From positions 682,001 through 746,000 of the forward strand of contig NZ_JANUEQ010000001.1 of the NCBI RefSeq assembly GCF_024807845.1: a stretch of 64,000 nucleotides of DNA, written 5' to 3'. The stretch's first letter is position 1; every line of letters starts with the position of its first letter. The translations under genes were made by a program, and so were the position numbers. The stretch is from Klebsiella sp. BIGb0407. Lineage in GTDB: Bacteria > Pseudomonadota > Gammaproteobacteria > Enterobacterales > Enterobacteriaceae. Shown here piece after piece: positions 9,154-19,540 of this stretch. Below the pieces are notes generated by a model. That model did not search any database and was not told where the DNA came from. It saw only the letters and a list, made by a program, of their open reading frames with translations.

Positions 9154-10017
9154 TTACTGTGGGGAGTTTGCCCAGCGCTGCCATACTGGCTCAACACCAC
9201 CAGGTAGCCATAATTTACGTCCAAGCTCAATCCACGCGCAAGGCTGATGGAAATCAGAGCCTTGAGAGGCCAGTAAATTAAACTGTTGAGCATAACTTGC
9301 CAGCAAAGTACGTTCATTCGGCGCTTGCTGACACTGTGCCACTTCCATGGCATCACCGCCACATTCGGCAAAATGTGCCAGTAATCTTTTTAACCATTTA
9401 GCGCTCAAATCGTAGCGTGCCGGATGCGCCACTACCGCCTGACCGCCTGCACGATGAATAATATCAACGGCCTGTTCTATACTACACCATTGAGGAGGTA
9501 CATATCCTGTTTTCCCTTTTGCGAGATACTTCTTAAAAACATCCGCTATATTATTGGCACGTTTTTCTTCAATTAAGAAACGGGCAAAATGGGCTCGGGT
9601 AATCTCTCCGCCTTGCGCGTGTTTCATTGCGCCTTCTAATGCACCGGGAATTTTAGCTTTCTCAAGACGTTCCGCAATCAGTAAGGCACGATGCTGTCGA
9701 CGTTCACTCTGCGCCTGTAAAAATGCGTTTAAGGGTGCATAACTCTCATCGATATTCAGTCCGACAATATGTATTTCATGATTCTCCCAGAGTGTGGAAA
9801 TTTCCACTCCGGAGATAAGCTGCAATGGCAAGTTAGATTCAGTAATCGCTTTTCTGGCAGATGCCAGCCCGCTAACAGTATCATGATCGGTAATTGCCAG
9901 CACATTAACCCGCATATCGACTGCGCGGTGTACCAGCGCTTCTGGCGTTAACATGCCATCGGAAGCGGTAGTATGGCTATGCAAATCATGAATGACCAGT
10001 AATCCTGTTTCGTTCAA
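9154..10017 (-). CDS. rnm: RNase AM (5'-3' exoribonuclease), PHP family, formerly TrpH
   Basis: PHP-domain phosphoesterase, 287 aa. Metal-binding motifs DLHSHTTASDG (residues 11-21), ITDHDT and GSDFH are intact. In E. coli the enzyme (YciV/TrpH, renamed Rnm) matures 5' ends of 23S, 16S and 5S rRNA and degrades 3',5'-bisnucleotides. The start is TTG at 10017, with GGAG seven bases upstream; no better ATG exists before the PHP motif. It is divergent from the trp operon, and its promoter must share the region 10018-10100. Confidence 0.93.
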   Translation of the reverse strand: MNETGLLVIHDLHSHTTASDGMLTPEALVHRAVDMRVNVLAITDHDTVSGLASARKAITESNLPLQLISGVEISTLWENHEIHIVGLNIDESYAPLNAFLQAQSERRQHRALLIAERLEKAKIPGALEGAMKHAQGGEITRAHFARFLIEEKRANNIADVFKKYLAKGKTGYVPPQWCSIEQAVDIIHRAGGQAVVAHPARYDLSAKWLKRLLAHFAECGGDAMEVAQCQQAPNERTLLASYAQQFNLLASQGSDFHQPCAWIELGRKLWLPGGVEPVWQRWANSPQ

Positions 10018-10098
10018 AATATCTCCAGGTGACTAAAAAGGCTAATGAGACCAATAAGACTTATCATACCTGGATTCAGTAATTTAGAAAAATCGCTA

Positions 10099-10132
10099 TT
10101 GACAATTAACCGCTGAACCAGTTTACTAGTAC
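10099..10132 (+). promoter_or_regulatory. trp promoter and TrpR operator
   Basis: -35 TTGACA (10099-10104), 17-base spacer, -10 TTTACT (10122-10127). Overlapping the -10 is GAACCAGTTTACTAGTAC (10115-10132), two changes away from the E. coli operator sequence GAACTAGTTAACTAGTAC. Repression by tryptophan-bound TrpR follows by homology. Confidence 0.93.
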
Positions 10133-10164
10133 GAAAGTTCACTTGGATTAAAAAGGTATCTGAA

Positions 10165-10209
10165 ATGAAAGCGATGATTTCTGTAACTCGTGGTTGGCGT
10201 ACTTCCTGA
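10165..10209 (+). CDS. trpL: trp operon leader peptide with a single Trp codon
   Basis: 14-residue leader MKAMISVTRGWRTS, with AAAAGG eight bases ahead of the ATG. The length equals that of the E. coli leader ([14 protein letters not shown]), and the GW-RTS end is conserved, but only one Trp codon is present where E. coli has two in tandem. The peptide lies 45 bases upstream of the attenuator hairpin, so ribosome stalling at this single codon would be the attenuation signal. Confidence 0.92.
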   Translation: MKAMISVTRGWRTS

Positions 10210-10254
10210 ATCAGGACGGCGCGCGCATTCATGCTATTTGCTAGCACAGATATC

Positions 10255-10281
10255 AGCCCGCCCTATTGCGGGCTTTTTTTT
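10255..10281 (+). terminator. trp attenuator
   Basis: Stem AGCCCGC/GCGGGCT (10255-10261 with 10268-10274), loop CCTATT, followed by a run of eight T. It ends 21 bases before the trpE ATG. This is the 3:4 terminator of the classical trp attenuation mechanism. Confidence 0.95.
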
Positions 10282-10302
10282 GAACAAAATTTGAGAAATA
10301 AC

Positions 10303-11865
10303 ATGCAACCACAAAAACCAACACTTGAATTATTCAGCAGCGAAGCAACTTATTGTGAAAATCCTACGGCCCTGTTCCATAAACTTTGTGGAACCCGTCC
10401 GGCAACGTTATTGCTGGAGTCTGCGGATATTGACAGTAAAAACGATTTAAAAAGCCTGTTACTGGTCGACAGCGCTTTACGAATTACCGCTATGGGTCAA
10501 ATCGTTACTCTGCAAGCCTTAACCGTTAATGGCGCAGCCCTGCTTCCTCTGCTGGATGCCGTTCTGCCCGATGAAGTGACGAACGAAAAACTGTCTGATG
10601 GCCGTATCCTGCGTTTCCCTGCCGTCAGCGCACTGTTAGATGAAGATGCCCGTCTGTGCTCTCTGTCAGTATTCGATGCTTTTCGTTTACTACAAGAGCT
10701 GGTGATTGTGCCAGCAGCCGACCGCGAGGCAATGTTTTTCGGCGGGCTATTTGCCTATGACCTGGTCGCCGGTTTTGAAGACTTACCGGCATTGAAGCAA
10801 GATAACAGCTGCCCGGATTACTGCTTCTATCTGGCTGAAACCTTACTGATTATCGATCATCAGAAACAACAGACTAAAATTCAGGCAAGTCTGTTCACAC
10901 CGATTGAAAGTGAAAGGCAGCGTCTGCAGGAACGCACGTCTCAGTTACGCCAGCAAATGGCTGAGCCTTTAGAGGCAGTTCCGGTGCAAGTCGTGGCAAA
11001 TATGCGCTGTGATGTGAATCAAAGCGATGAAGCCTTTGGTGCCGTGGTGCGTCAAATGCAGAAGTCGATTCGTGCCGGAGAGATTTTCCAGGTCGTCCCG
11101 TCACGCCGTTTTTCACTGCCCTGTCCGTCGCCATTGGCTGCCTATCAGACGCTGAAAAAGAGCAATCCAAGTCCTTATATGTTCTTTATGCAGGATAATG
11201 ATTTCACCCTGTTTGGTGCCTCTCCGGAAAGCTCACTGAAATATGATGCCAGCAATCGCCAAATTGAAATTTATCCGATAGCCGGTACCCGTCCTCGTGG
11301 GCGTCGTGCTGACGGTTCTTTAGATCGTGATCTCGACAGTCGTATTGAGCTGGAAATGCGTACCGACCAAAAAGAGCTGTCTGAACATCTGATGCTAGTT
11401 GACCTGGCCCGTAACGATCTGGCACGTATCTGTACGCCAGGAAGCCGTTACGTCGCTGATTTAACCAAAGTAGACCGCTACTCTTTTGTTATGCACCTGG
11501 TATCACGCGTGGTGGGTGAACTGAGCCACAACCTGGATGCCTTACATGCCTATCGCGCCTGTATGAATATGGGTACCTTAAGCGGCGCACCTAAAGTTCG
11601 CGCGATGCAATTAATTGCTGAAGCGGAAGGCGTTCGTCGGGGCAGCTACGGCGGTGCTGTAGGTTATTTCACAGCAGCCGGAACACTGGATACCTGTATT
11701 GTTATTCGTTCAGCTTATGTTGAAGCAGGCGTGGCAACCGTTCAAGCCGGAGCCGGTGTCGTACTGGACTCCGACCCGCAGTCAGAAGCCGATGAAACCC
11801 GTAATAAAGCGCGCGCGGTATTGCGTGCGATTGCCAGTGCCCACCATGCTCAGGAGAGTTTCTAA
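10303..11865 (+). CDS. trpE: Anthranilate synthase component I
   Basis: 520 aa, the E. coli length. It converts chorismate to anthranilate with ammonia supplied by the glutamine amidotransferase half of TrpGD. The N-terminal feedback site motif LLLES (Ser40) is present, so tryptophan inhibition is expected. The chorismate-binding core carries [24 protein letters not shown] and [20 protein letters not shown]. The ATG at 10303 follows a weak GAGAAA site. The longer in-frame frame begins inside the leader region and is rejected because it would run through the attenuator. The stop overlaps the next start by one base (TAATG). Confidence 0.98.
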   Translation: MQPQKPTLELFSSEATYCENPTALFHKLCGTRPATLLLESADIDSKNDLKSLLLVDSALRITAMGQIVTLQALTVNGAALLPLLDAVLPDEVTNEKLSDGRILRFPAVSALLDEDARLCSLSVFDAFRLLQELVIVPAADREAMFFGGLFAYDLVAGFEDLPALKQDNSCPDYCFYLAETLLIIDHQKQQTKIQASLFTPIESERQRLQERTSQLRQQMAEPLEAVPVQVVANMRCDVNQSDEAFGAVVRQMQKSIRAGEIFQVVPSRRFSLPCPSPLAAYQTLKKSNPSPYMFFMQDNDFTLFGASPESSLKYDASNRQIEIYPIAGTRPRGRRADGSLDRDLDSRIELEMRTDQKELSEHLMLVDLARNDLARICTPGSRYVADLTKVDRYSFVMHLVSRVVGELSHNLDALHAYRACMNMGTLSGAPKVRAMQLIAEAEGVRRGSYGGAVGYFTAAGTLDTCIVIRSAYVEAGVATVQAGAGVVLDSDPQSEADETRNKARAVLRAIASAHHAQESF

Positions 11866-13460
11866 TGGCTGACATTCTGCTGCTCGATAATATCGACTCA
11901 TTTACTTATAACCTGGCAGATCAGCTGCGTGGCAGCGGGCACCATGTGGTGATTTATCGCAACCATGTCCCGGCACAACTGTTAATTGACCGCCTGGCGA
12001 CGATGAATAATCCTGTGCTGATGCTTTCTCCGGGCCCGGGCGTGCCAAGTGAAGCTGGCTGTATGCCTGAGCTTCTGACGCGTTTACGGGGGCGACTGCC
12101 TATCATCGGCATTTGCCTGGGGCATCAGGCCATTGTTGAAGCCTACGGTGGCTATGTGGGTCAGGCGGGTGAGATCCTGCATGGTAAAGCCTCAGCGATT
12201 ACGCATGACGGAGAAGCGATGTTCGCAGGCTTGCCTAATCCGCTCCCGGTGGCTCGTTATCACTCCCTGGTGGGAAGCAATATTCCTGCCGGACTAACGA
12301 TTAATGCTCAGTTTGACGGCATGGTCATGGCGGTACGTCACGAAGTGGATCGTGTCGTTGGTTTTCAGTTCCATCCTGAGTCTATCCTGACTACCCAGGG
12401 AGCTCGCTTACTGGAACAGACGCTTGACTGGGCGTTACTGAAACTCAAACAGACCAATAGCACACAGCCTATTCTTGATAAGCTATATCAAGGACAAACG
12501 CTGGAACGGGAAGAAAGCCATCAGCTATTTTCTGCAATTGTGCGTGGCGAATTAAAGCCAGAACAATTAGCCGCAGCCCTGGTCAGTATGAAAGTTCGTG
12601 GTGAGCATCCACTTGAGATAGCCGGTGCTGCCAGTGCATTACTGGAACATGCTGCCGCATTCCCGACCCCGGACTATGAATTTACCGATATTGTCGGCAC
12701 CGGTGGCGACGGCAGTAACAGTATTAATATTTCCACCGCCAGCGCCTTTGTTGCAGCGGCAGTAGGAATGAAAGTAGCGAAACACGGCAACCGCAGCGTT
12801 TCCAGCCGCTCAGGATCGTCCGATTTACTCGCAGCATTTGGTATTAATCTCGATATGAGTGCTGACGCATCACGTCATGCGCTGGATGAACTGGGAATTT
12901 GCTTTTTATTCGCCCCTAAATATCATTCAGGTTTCCGCCATGCGATGCCGGTCCGCCAGCAGCTGAAAACCCGCACGCTGTTCAATGTGCTGGGGCCATT
13001 GATTAACCCGGCACGTCCCCCGCTCGCCCTGATTGGTGTCTATAGCCCGGACCTGGTACTGCCGATTGCTGAAACCTTGCGTATGTTAGGCTATAAACGT
13101 GCCGCCGTGGTCCATAGTGGTGGGATGGATGAAGTTTCACTTCATGCTGATACCCAGGTTGCTGAGTTGAATAACGGCGAAATCAAAAGCTATACCCTGA
13201 CGGCAGAGGATTTCGGGCTGGAGCCTTATGTTCAGGAAGCGCTGGCTGGCGGCACACCAGAAGAAAACCGTGATATTCTAACCCGACTGCTGCAGGGCAA
13301 CGGTGAACTCGCCCATGAGTCAGCGGTCGCTGCCAATGTGGCGATGCTAATGCGTATCCATGGTCATGAAGATTTACGAGCAAATGCCCGACAGGTTCTG
13401 GAAGTGATTCGTAGTGGAGCGGCCTACTCAAAGGTAACTGCTCTGGCTGGAAGAGGATAA
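11865..13460 (+). CDS. trpD: Fused anthranilate synthase component II / anthranilate phosphoribosyltransferase
   Basis: 531-aa TrpG-TrpD fusion, as in E. coli. Residues 1-195 are a class I glutamine amidotransferase with catalytic Cys84 (GICLGHQ) and the FQFHPES His/Glu pair. Residues about 200-531 are the phosphoribosyltransferase that joins anthranilate to PRPP, with [17 protein letters not shown] and [17 protein letters not shown]. It is translationally coupled to trpE by a one-base overlap. The fusion itself is typical of enterobacteria and separates them from genomes with split trpG and trpD. Confidence 0.98.
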   Translation: MADILLLDNIDSFTYNLADQLRGSGHHVVIYRNHVPAQLLIDRLATMNNPVLMLSPGPGVPSEAGCMPELLTRLRGRLPIIGICLGHQAIVEAYGGYVGQAGEILHGKASAITHDGEAMFAGLPNPLPVARYHSLVGSNIPAGLTINAQFDGMVMAVRHEVDRVVGFQFHPESILTTQGARLLEQTLDWALLKLKQTNSTQPILDKLYQGQTLEREESHQLFSAIVRGELKPEQLAAALVSMKVRGEHPLEIAGAASALLEHAAAFPTPDYEFTDIVGTGGDGSNSINISTASAFVAAAVGMKVAKHGNRSVSSRSGSSDLLAAFGINLDMSADASRHALDELGICFLFAPKYHSGFRHAMPVRQQLKTRTLFNVLGPLINPARPPLALIGVYSPDLVLPIAETLRMLGYKRAAVVHSGGMDEVSLHADTQVAELNNGEIKSYTLTAEDFGLEPYVQEALAGGTPEENRDILTRLLQGNGELAHESAVAANVAMLMRIHGHEDLRANARQVLEVIRSGAAYSKVTALAGRG

Positions 13461-13464
13461 GCCA

Positions 13465-14826
13465 ATGCAAGAGACTGTATTAACGAAAATCGTTGCGGAT
13501 AAAGCGCTATGGGTCACCGCACGGAAAGAACAACAGCCACTGGACAGTTTTAAGAACAAGCTGGTCGCGACCGAGCGTGATTTTTATCGGGCGCTACGCG
13601 GGCCACGTACGGTCTTTATTCTCGAATGTAAAAAAGCGTCACCTTCTAAAGGCGTTATACGTGAGAATTTTGACCCGCAGCAGATAGCAAATGTCTATAA
13701 GCATTATGCCTCGGCAGTGTCCGTCCTGACGGACGAAAAGTACTTTCAGGGCAGCTTCGACTACCTGCCGATTGTCAGCCAGGTGGTCACGCAACCGGTT
13801 CTGTGCAAAGACTTTATTATTGACCCGTATCAGATTTATTTAGCGCGTTTTTATCAGGCAGATGCTTGCTTACTGATGCTCTCAGTGCTCGATGATGAAC
13901 AGTATTTAGCCCTGGCTGCCGTTGCTCACAGCCTGAATATGGGTGTGCTGACTGAAGTCAGCAACGAAGCTGAGCTGGAACGCGCCATTGCGCTTAAAGC
14001 AAAAGTGGTCGGTATTAATAACCGTGATTTACGCGATTTATCAATCACCCTTGACCGTACTCGTCAACTGGCTCCGCGCCTGCCACGTGATGTCACGGTT
14101 ATCAGTGAGTCCGGTATTAATCATTATGCCCAGGTCCGTGAACTCAGCCATTACGCGAACGGCTTTTTAATTGGCTCAGCATTGATGAGCGAACCCAATC
14201 TGACCCATGCCGTACGTCGTGTGTTGCTGGGCGCGAATAAGGTCTGCGGCCTGACCCGCGCTGAAGATGCCATGGCTGCCTACAGTGCCGGTGCCATTTA
14301 CGGTGGTCTGATTTTTGTTCCCACATCACCGCGTCTGGTGAATGAGCAACAAGCCGCTACCGTTATTGCTGCTGCCCCGCTCAGTTATGTTGGTGTGTTC
14401 CGTAATCAATCAGTGGAAGACATTGTAGAGAAAGTTACCACGCTCGGACTGTCAGCTGTTCAGTTACATGGTACCGAAAACCAGGCCTGGATCACCGCCC
14501 TGCGCCAGGCTCTGCCAGCGACGGTTGAAATCTGGAAAGCACTCAGTGTCGATAACAGCTTGCCAGAACGCAACCTGCAGTACGTTGATAAGTATCTGCT
14601 GGATAATGGTCAGGGCGGAAGCGGTCAGCGCTTTGACTGGGGCCTGCTTGCAGGTCAGTCGCTGGACAATGTTCTGCTGGCCGGTGGACTGAATGAAAGT
14701 AATTGCTCGAGCGCGGCACAAACAGGCTGTGCCGGGCTGGATTTCAATTCTGGTGTTGAAACAGCGCCAGGTATTAAAGATGCTAACAAGCTGGCAGCCG
14801 TCTTCCAGACGCTGCGGGCTTACTAA
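13465..14826 (+). CDS. trpC: Fused indole-3-glycerol-phosphate synthase / phosphoribosylanthranilate isomerase
   Basis: 453-aa TrpC-TrpF fusion. The N-terminal TIM barrel (to about residue 255) has FILECKKASPSKG, VLCKDFIIDPYQI and VVGINNRDL typical of IGP synthase. The C-terminal barrel begins at NKVCGLTRAEDA, whose Cys is the isomerase general base, and ends with LLAGGLN and LDFNSGVETAPGIKD. It catalyses steps 3 and 4 of tryptophan synthesis. It begins four bases after the trpD stop. Confidence 0.98.
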   Translation: MQETVLTKIVADKALWVTARKEQQPLDSFKNKLVATERDFYRALRGPRTVFILECKKASPSKGVIRENFDPQQIANVYKHYASAVSVLTDEKYFQGSFDYLPIVSQVVTQPVLCKDFIIDPYQIYLARFYQADACLLMLSVLDDEQYLALAAVAHSLNMGVLTEVSNEAELERAIALKAKVVGINNRDLRDLSITLDRTRQLAPRLPRDVTVISESGINHYAQVRELSHYANGFLIGSALMSEPNLTHAVRRVLLGANKVCGLTRAEDAMAAYSAGAIYGGLIFVPTSPRLVNEQQAATVIAAAPLSYVGVFRNQSVEDIVEKVTTLGLSAVQLHGTENQAWITALRQALPATVEIWKALSVDNSLPERNLQYVDKYLLDNGQGGSGQRFDWGLLAGQSLDNVLLAGGLNESNCSSAAQTGCAGLDFNSGVETAPGIKDANKLAAVFQTLRAY

Positions 14827-14838
14827 GGAAACCAAGCG

Positions 14839-16029
14839 ATGACATTACTGAATCCCTATTTTGGCGAATTTGGCGGTATGTATGTACCGCAGATCCTGAT
14901 GCCCGCTTTGCGTCAGCTCGAAGAAGCTTTTGTAGCTGCACAATCGGATGCTGAATTTCAGGCCGAATTTACTGACTTACTGAAAAATTACGCCGGTCGC
15001 CCTACCGCACTGACCAAATGTCGTAATTTAACCGCTAACACTCGCAGTACGCTGTATCTTAAACGTGAAGATTTACTGCACGGTGGTGCGCACAAGACTA
15101 ACCAAGTGCTGGGACAGGCACTGCTGGCAAAGCGGATGGGTAAAACTGAAATCATCGCTGAAACGGGCGCCGGTCAGCATGGCGTTGCCTCGGCACTGGC
15201 TTCGGCGCTGCTGGGCCTGAAATGCCGTATTTATATGGGCGCTAAAGACGTCGAGCGTCAGTCACCGAACGTATTCCGTATGCGTTTGATGGGGGCTGAG
15301 GTTATTCCGGTTCACAGCGGCTCCTCCACCCTGAAAGATGCCTGTAATGAAGCCTTACGTGACTGGTCTGGTAGTTATGAGACCGCTCACTACATGTTGG
15401 GTACCGCAGCGGGTCCACATCCTTACCCGACTATTGTGCGTGAGTTCCAGCGCATGATAGGTGAAGAAACTAAAGCGCAGATCCTCGAAAAAGAAGGTCG
15501 CCTGCCGGATGCGGTTATCGCCTGTATTGGTGGCGGCTCGAATGCCATTGGTATGTTCGCAGACTTTATCGATGAAACTGCGGTTAAGTTGATTGGGGTT
15601 GAACCCGGTGGTCACGGTATCGAAACCGGCGAGCATGGTGCGCCTCTGAAACATGGTCGTGTAGGTATCTATTTCGGTATGAAATCACCGATGATGCAGA
15701 CCGAAGATGGCCAGATTGAAGAGTCTTACTCTATTTCAGCCGGTCTCGACTTCCCGTCAGTCGGCCCTCAGCACGCCTATTTGAACAGTATCGGTCGGGC
15801 TGATTACGTTTCAATCACCGACAATGAAGCACTTGAAGCATTTAAAGCGTTATCTCGCAAAGAAGGGATTATCCCGGCCCTCGAGTCTTCACATGCTTTG
15901 GCCCATGCCCTGAAAATGATCAACGAGAATCCGGAAAAAGAACAACTGTTAGTGGTGAACCTCTCTGGTCGCGGCGACAAAGATATTTTCACCGTCCACG
16001 ACATTCTGAAAGCACGAGGTGAAATCTAA
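14839..16029 (+). CDS. trpB: Tryptophan synthase beta chain
   Basis: 396-aa PLP enzyme that condenses indole with serine. The Schiff-base lysine is Lys86 in [18 protein letters not shown] binds the cofactor phosphate, and ETGAGQHG with the conserved Glu and Gln is intact. AAGGAA precedes the ATG. The stop overlaps the trpA start by one base (TAATG), which suits the obligate alpha2-beta2 complex. Confidence 0.98.
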   Translation: MTLLNPYFGEFGGMYVPQILMPALRQLEEAFVAAQSDAEFQAEFTDLLKNYAGRPTALTKCRNLTANTRSTLYLKREDLLHGGAHKTNQVLGQALLAKRMGKTEIIAETGAGQHGVASALASALLGLKCRIYMGAKDVERQSPNVFRMRLMGAEVIPVHSGSSTLKDACNEALRDWSGSYETAHYMLGTAAGPHPYPTIVREFQRMIGEETKAQILEKEGRLPDAVIACIGGGSNAIGMFADFIDETAVKLIGVEPGGHGIETGEHGAPLKHGRVGIYFGMKSPMMQTEDGQIEESYSISAGLDFPSVGPQHAYLNSIGRADYVSITDNEALEAFKALSRKEGIIPALESSHALAHALKMINENPEKEQLLVVNLSGRGDKDIFTVHDILKARGEI

Positions 16030-16832
16030 TGGAACGTTATCATCAACTGTTTAAGCAGCTAAAAGACAAAAAAGAAGGCGCGTTTGTTCCCTTTGTGACG
16101 CTGGGGGATCCTAATCCTGAGCTGTCATTGCGGATTATTGATGCGCTGGTTGAAGGTGGTGCTGATGCCCTGGAACTGGGTATTCCTTTCTCCGATCCGC
16201 TGGCAGACGGTCCGACGATTCAGGATGCCGCCTTGCGTGCTTTTGCATCCGGCGTCAATCCGGCCCAGTGCTTTGAAATGCTGGCTGCTATTCGCCAAAA
16301 ATACCCGACAATCCCAATTGGTCTGCTAATGTATGCCAATCTGGTATTCAGCCCGGGTATCGAGGCTTTTTACGCCAAATGTGCCGCTGTCGGCGTTGAC
16401 TCCGTTCTGGTGGCCGATGTCCCTGTGGAAGAGTCGAAAGAGTTTCGTACTGCTGCTCTGGGGCATGAGGTTGCGCCTATCTTTATCTGCCCGCCAAATG
16501 CCGATGATGCTTTACTTCGTGAAATAGCTTCACATGGTCGGGGTTATACCTACCTGGTTTCCAGGGCTGGAGTCACGGGTGCTGAAAGCCGCGCTCAACT
16601 GCCGCTTCATCATCTGATAGACAAGCTGACCGAATACCATGCAGCCCCTCCTCTCCTTGGTTTTGGTATTTCAGAGCCATCACAGGTACGTGAGGCTATT
16701 CAGGCGGGAGCTGCGGGCGCTATTTCTGGTTCAGCCATTGTGAAGATTATTGAAAATAACCTTGATAATCCTGAGCAGATGCTAACCCTGTTAAAACAGT
16801 TTGTGGTTGAGATGAAAGCGGCAACCCGATAG
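16029..16832 (+). CDS. trpA: Tryptophan synthase alpha chain
   Basis: 267-aa TIM-barrel enzyme that cleaves indole-3-glycerol phosphate to indole and glyceraldehyde 3-phosphate. Both catalytic acids are at the standard numbers: Glu49 ([17 protein letters not shown]) and Asp60. [10 protein letters not shown] and the phosphate loop GFGISEP are present. It is the last gene of the trp operon. Confidence 0.98.
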   Translation: MERYHQLFKQLKDKKEGAFVPFVTLGDPNPELSLRIIDALVEGGADALELGIPFSDPLADGPTIQDAALRAFASGVNPAQCFEMLAAIRQKYPTIPIGLLMYANLVFSPGIEAFYAKCAAVGVDSVLVADVPVEESKEFRTAALGHEVAPIFICPPNADDALLREIASHGRGYTYLVSRAGVTGAESRAQLPLHHLIDKLTEYHAAPPLLGFGISEPSQVREAIQAGAAGAISGSAIVKIIENNLDNPEQMLTLLKQFVVEMKAATR

Positions 16833-16858
16833 TTAATCTTTCAGATTCTATAATAATA

Positions 16859-16895
16859 AAGCGGGTAAAAGAGACAACGTCACTTTTACCCGCTT
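16859..16895 (+). terminator. Distal trp operon hairpin
   Basis: A 13-bp perfect stem (16859-16871 with 16883-16895) with an 11-base loop that can itself form GAC/GTC. It lies 26 bases after trpA. The downstream T tract is short (TTTAAC), so termination may be partly Rho-assisted, as reported for E. coli trp t. Confidence 0.75.
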
Positions 16896-17182
16896 TAACA
16901 AGAGAAACAGTACACTTTTCTTCTTATATTCAGAAACCCTCCCCCCCCCTCATTAATAAGCGCGCTAAATAATTCTCGTTACTTATAGTCGTAAAACATC
17001 GATAATTATAGACTCACTCTATGACTCTGTTTCTGCTCGTCAGTAATACCAAAACTTGAAAACATAACAGGTGTTAATGTCCTCAGAATCAGCGTGTGCG
17101 CAACAGAATGGCATGCGAGTTTCATATCGGCGGCAATTTCTCATTTAAGATAAATAATCGTAAGCATTTGGGAAAAATATTA
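16896..17182. other. Region upstream of the GGDEF-EAL gene
   Basis: Non-coding stretch with a C9 run at 16941-16949 and AT-rich flanks. Promoters for the downstream gene are expected here but none is clear. An in-frame upstream start at 17096 would extend the next protein by 29 residues. Confidence 0.5.
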
Positions 17183-19261
17183 ATGAATGATAGCTCAGAT
17201 GTAATGTATCGACTTCTGGTTCAGAGCGTAGTTGACTATGCCATTTATATGCTAAAACCGGATGGTACTATTGTTAACTGGAATACAGGCGCACAGCGTG
17301 CCAAAGGCTACCTGCCGGAAGAAATCATTGGTAAAAACTTTAGCTGCTTTTACAGTGAACAGGAACAACAAGAAGGCCTGCCTCAATATGGTCTGAGTAT
17401 CGCACGCAAAACCGGGCGTTATGAGAACCAGGGCTGGCGTTACCGTAAAGATGGCAGCACCTTCTGGGCACATGTTGCTATTGATGCTATCCGTAATGAC
17501 CAGGGCGAACTGCTAGGATTTGCCAAGGTAACCCGAGACTGTACTGAACTACACGACTACGAACAATCGTTGCGTGAGGCCCGAGAACTGGCGGAAGTTT
17601 ACAGTGAAAAAATGGCCTCACTGTCTATTTTTCACGATACGATAGTCTCTCATATTCCTTCCAGCGTGATCATTGAAGATGTCATGACCCGGAAGATTTT
17701 ACTGATGAATAACCGGGCACAGCGTCTGCTTGGTGGAGAAAAAAACGATTTTATCGGTAAGTCACTGTCAGAATCGATGCCTTCTTCAATCGGCGAGTAT
17801 TTTGCGCAGCTTTCAGATGTCGCACAGCGTAAAGAAGGCACTCATCGAAACAAATGTCTGTTAAATAGCACTGAGGGTGACCGTGTTATCGATACCTCAG
17901 CTTCAGTGATCCGTGGAACAGATACCAGCCATAATTATGTATTACTTATGACGGATGATATTACCGAGCAGCATGCCGCCGACTCGCGTATTCGCCATAT
18001 GGCCTACCACGACAATCTTACTAATCTTCCTAACCGCGTGCTGTTTAGCCAGCGACTAAATGAAGCTCTGGAAATTGCTTTACAGACTCGCACAATTTGC
18101 GCGGTTCTTTGTCTCGATCTGGATCACTTCAAACACGTTAATGACACGCTGGGTCATCATGTCGGTGATATGCTGCTGCGTGCTGTCGCAGTACGTCTGC
18201 GGAGTACGCTTCGTGAACAAGATACACTGGCGCGTACAGGTGGAGATGAGTTCTCCGTGGTTCTGCCCAATCTTAATCAAAGGGAAGAGGCTGACAGCGT
18301 AGCCAGCAGGCTGATTGAAATCATCCGCGCGCCGTTTGATGTCGAAGGCTATATGCTTTCCGTCGGATTAAGTGTCGGTATTGTTATCGTCGAGCCAGGA
18401 AATTGCGAACAAAGTCGTCTTCTGCGCTGCGCCGATATGGCGTTATATGAAGCCAAACGTAACGGGCGTAACCGTTTCGAGTATTTCACTGAAACGCTGG
18501 AAGAAGAGGCTGAAAAGCGTCATCTGATTGAGAACGACCTGCGAGAAGCGATTCATAGCGGTCAGTTTAAACTTTACTACCAGCCAATTACTAACTGTCA
18601 GAATACCGAGATTATTGGTTATGAAGCGCTTATGCGCTGGCACCATCCGGAAAGAGGTCTCATCATGCCGGATGACTTTATCCCCGTAGCAGAAGAAACG
18701 GGCCTTATCCATACTTTAGGCGCATATGCTTTGCATGAAGCCTGTCGTGAAGCCGCCAGTTGGCCGACGACGCAAAGCGTCGCCGTTAATCTTTCGCCAT
18801 TACAGTTTAAAAGCAATACCCTGCTTTCAGTCATAGAAGCCGCATTAAGAAAATCGGGGCTGGCACCCGAGCGTCTGGAAGTGGAGATAACAGAATCAGT
18901 CCTGCTGGATAATTCCTCAGATAATATTGATGTTCTGAAACGGCTGAAAGCACTCGGGGTACAAATAGCCCTGGATGATTTTGGTACCGGTTATTCATCG
19001 CTCAGTTATATGCGTTCCTTCCCGTTCGATAAAATTAAAATCGATAAATCGTTTATTAGCGATATGCACTATAGCCGTGAATCTCTGGCTATTATTCGGG
19101 CGATAACCGGTATGAGCAGCAGCCTGGATATTAAAATAACCGCAGAAGGTGTGGAAAATATTGAGCAGTTTGAACAACTGAAAAAAGAAGGTTGTACTCT
19201 GTTCCAGGGTTACTACTTTGGTTATCCGCAGCCACCGGACAGACGTTTAGAAATGTTATGA
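17183..19261 (+). CDS. PAS-PAS-GGDEF-EAL cyclic-di-GMP signalling protein
   Basis: 692 aa from the chosen start, soluble. An N-terminal PAS domain (about residues 8-125; DYAIYMLKPDGTIVNWNTGA, GFAKVTRDCTELH) is followed by a coiled link, a second PAS (about 155-275), a diguanylate cyclase domain with an intact GGDEF at 353 and an inhibitory RxxD site five residues before it (REQD), and an EAL phosphodiesterase domain with Glu481 (YEALMRWHHP), VNLSPLQF, EITESVLL, DDFGTGYSS, IKIDKSFI and AEGVE. Both catalytic sites look complete, so net activity cannot be predicted. The ATG at 17183 has GGGA upstream; the longer start at 17096 is less likely. It is not part of the E. coli trpA-ompW interval. Confidence 0.92.
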   Translation: MNDSSDVMYRLLVQSVVDYAIYMLKPDGTIVNWNTGAQRAKGYLPEEIIGKNFSCFYSEQEQQEGLPQYGLSIARKTGRYENQGWRYRKDGSTFWAHVAIDAIRNDQGELLGFAKVTRDCTELHDYEQSLREARELAEVYSEKMASLSIFHDTIVSHIPSSVIIEDVMTRKILLMNNRAQRLLGGEKNDFIGKSLSESMPSSIGEYFAQLSDVAQRKEGTHRNKCLLNSTEGDRVIDTSASVIRGTDTSHNYVLLMTDDITEQHAADSRIRHMAYHDNLTNLPNRVLFSQRLNEALEIALQTRTICAVLCLDLDHFKHVNDTLGHHVGDMLLRAVAVRLRSTLREQDTLARTGGDEFSVVLPNLNQREEADSVASRLIEIIRAPFDVEGYMLSVGLSVGIVIVEPGNCEQSRLLRCADMALYEAKRNGRNRFEYFTETLEEEAEKRHLIENDLREAIHSGQFKLYYQPITNCQNTEIIGYEALMRWHHPERGLIMPDDFIPVAEETGLIHTLGAYALHEACREAASWPTTQSVAVNLSPLQFKSNTLLSVIEAALRKSGLAPERLEVEITESVLLDNSSDNIDVLKRLKALGVQIALDDFGTGYSSLSYMRSFPFDKIKIDKSFISDMHYSRESLAIIRAITGMSSSLDIKITAEGVENIEQFEQLKKEGCTLFQGYYFGYPQPPDRRLEML

Positions 19262-19309
19262 TTTGTTTATCCGGATACGTTTTGAGCAAAAAAACATTAA
19301 CCTGATATT

Positions 19310-19336
19310 GCTAAAAAGGTCGCATTAGCGACCTTT
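19310..19336 (-). terminator. Terminator of the 60-aa gene
   Basis: A 9-bp stem AAAGGTCGC/GCGACCTTT (19315-19323 with 19328-19336), loop ATTA. Read on the minus strand it is followed by a T-rich tract and lies just downstream of the small minus-strand gene. It can also serve the converging GGDEF-EAL transcript. Confidence 0.7.
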
Positions 19337-19357
19337 AAAATTCATTGCGATATTAAT

Positions 19358-19540
19358 TCAAGCGAATTTATCAATATGTTCGCTATATCTTGCGGATTGC
19401 TCAGCTAAACCATTTAATGCAGATGGCGATGGCATTTTTACCCATATTGAGGCAAAAATACGAGACTCCTCCACGGCCTTTTCAGCATGAGAACGCAACT
19501 CCGGACTCATGATATCAAGGATTTCTTGAACAGTTCTCAT
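19358..19540 (-). CDS. Small protein of unknown function (60 aa)
   Basis: I do not recognise the family. The sequence starts MRTVQEILDIMSPELRSHAE, is predicted mostly helical and acidic in the first half, and has no signal peptide or membrane segment. AGGAG seven bases ahead of the ATG and a good terminator right after the stop argue that it is a real gene. It is convergent with the c-di-GMP gene. Confidence 0.65.
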   Translation of the reverse strand: MRTVQEILDIMSPELRSHAEKAVEESRIFASIWVKMPSPSALNGLAEQSARYSEHIDKFA

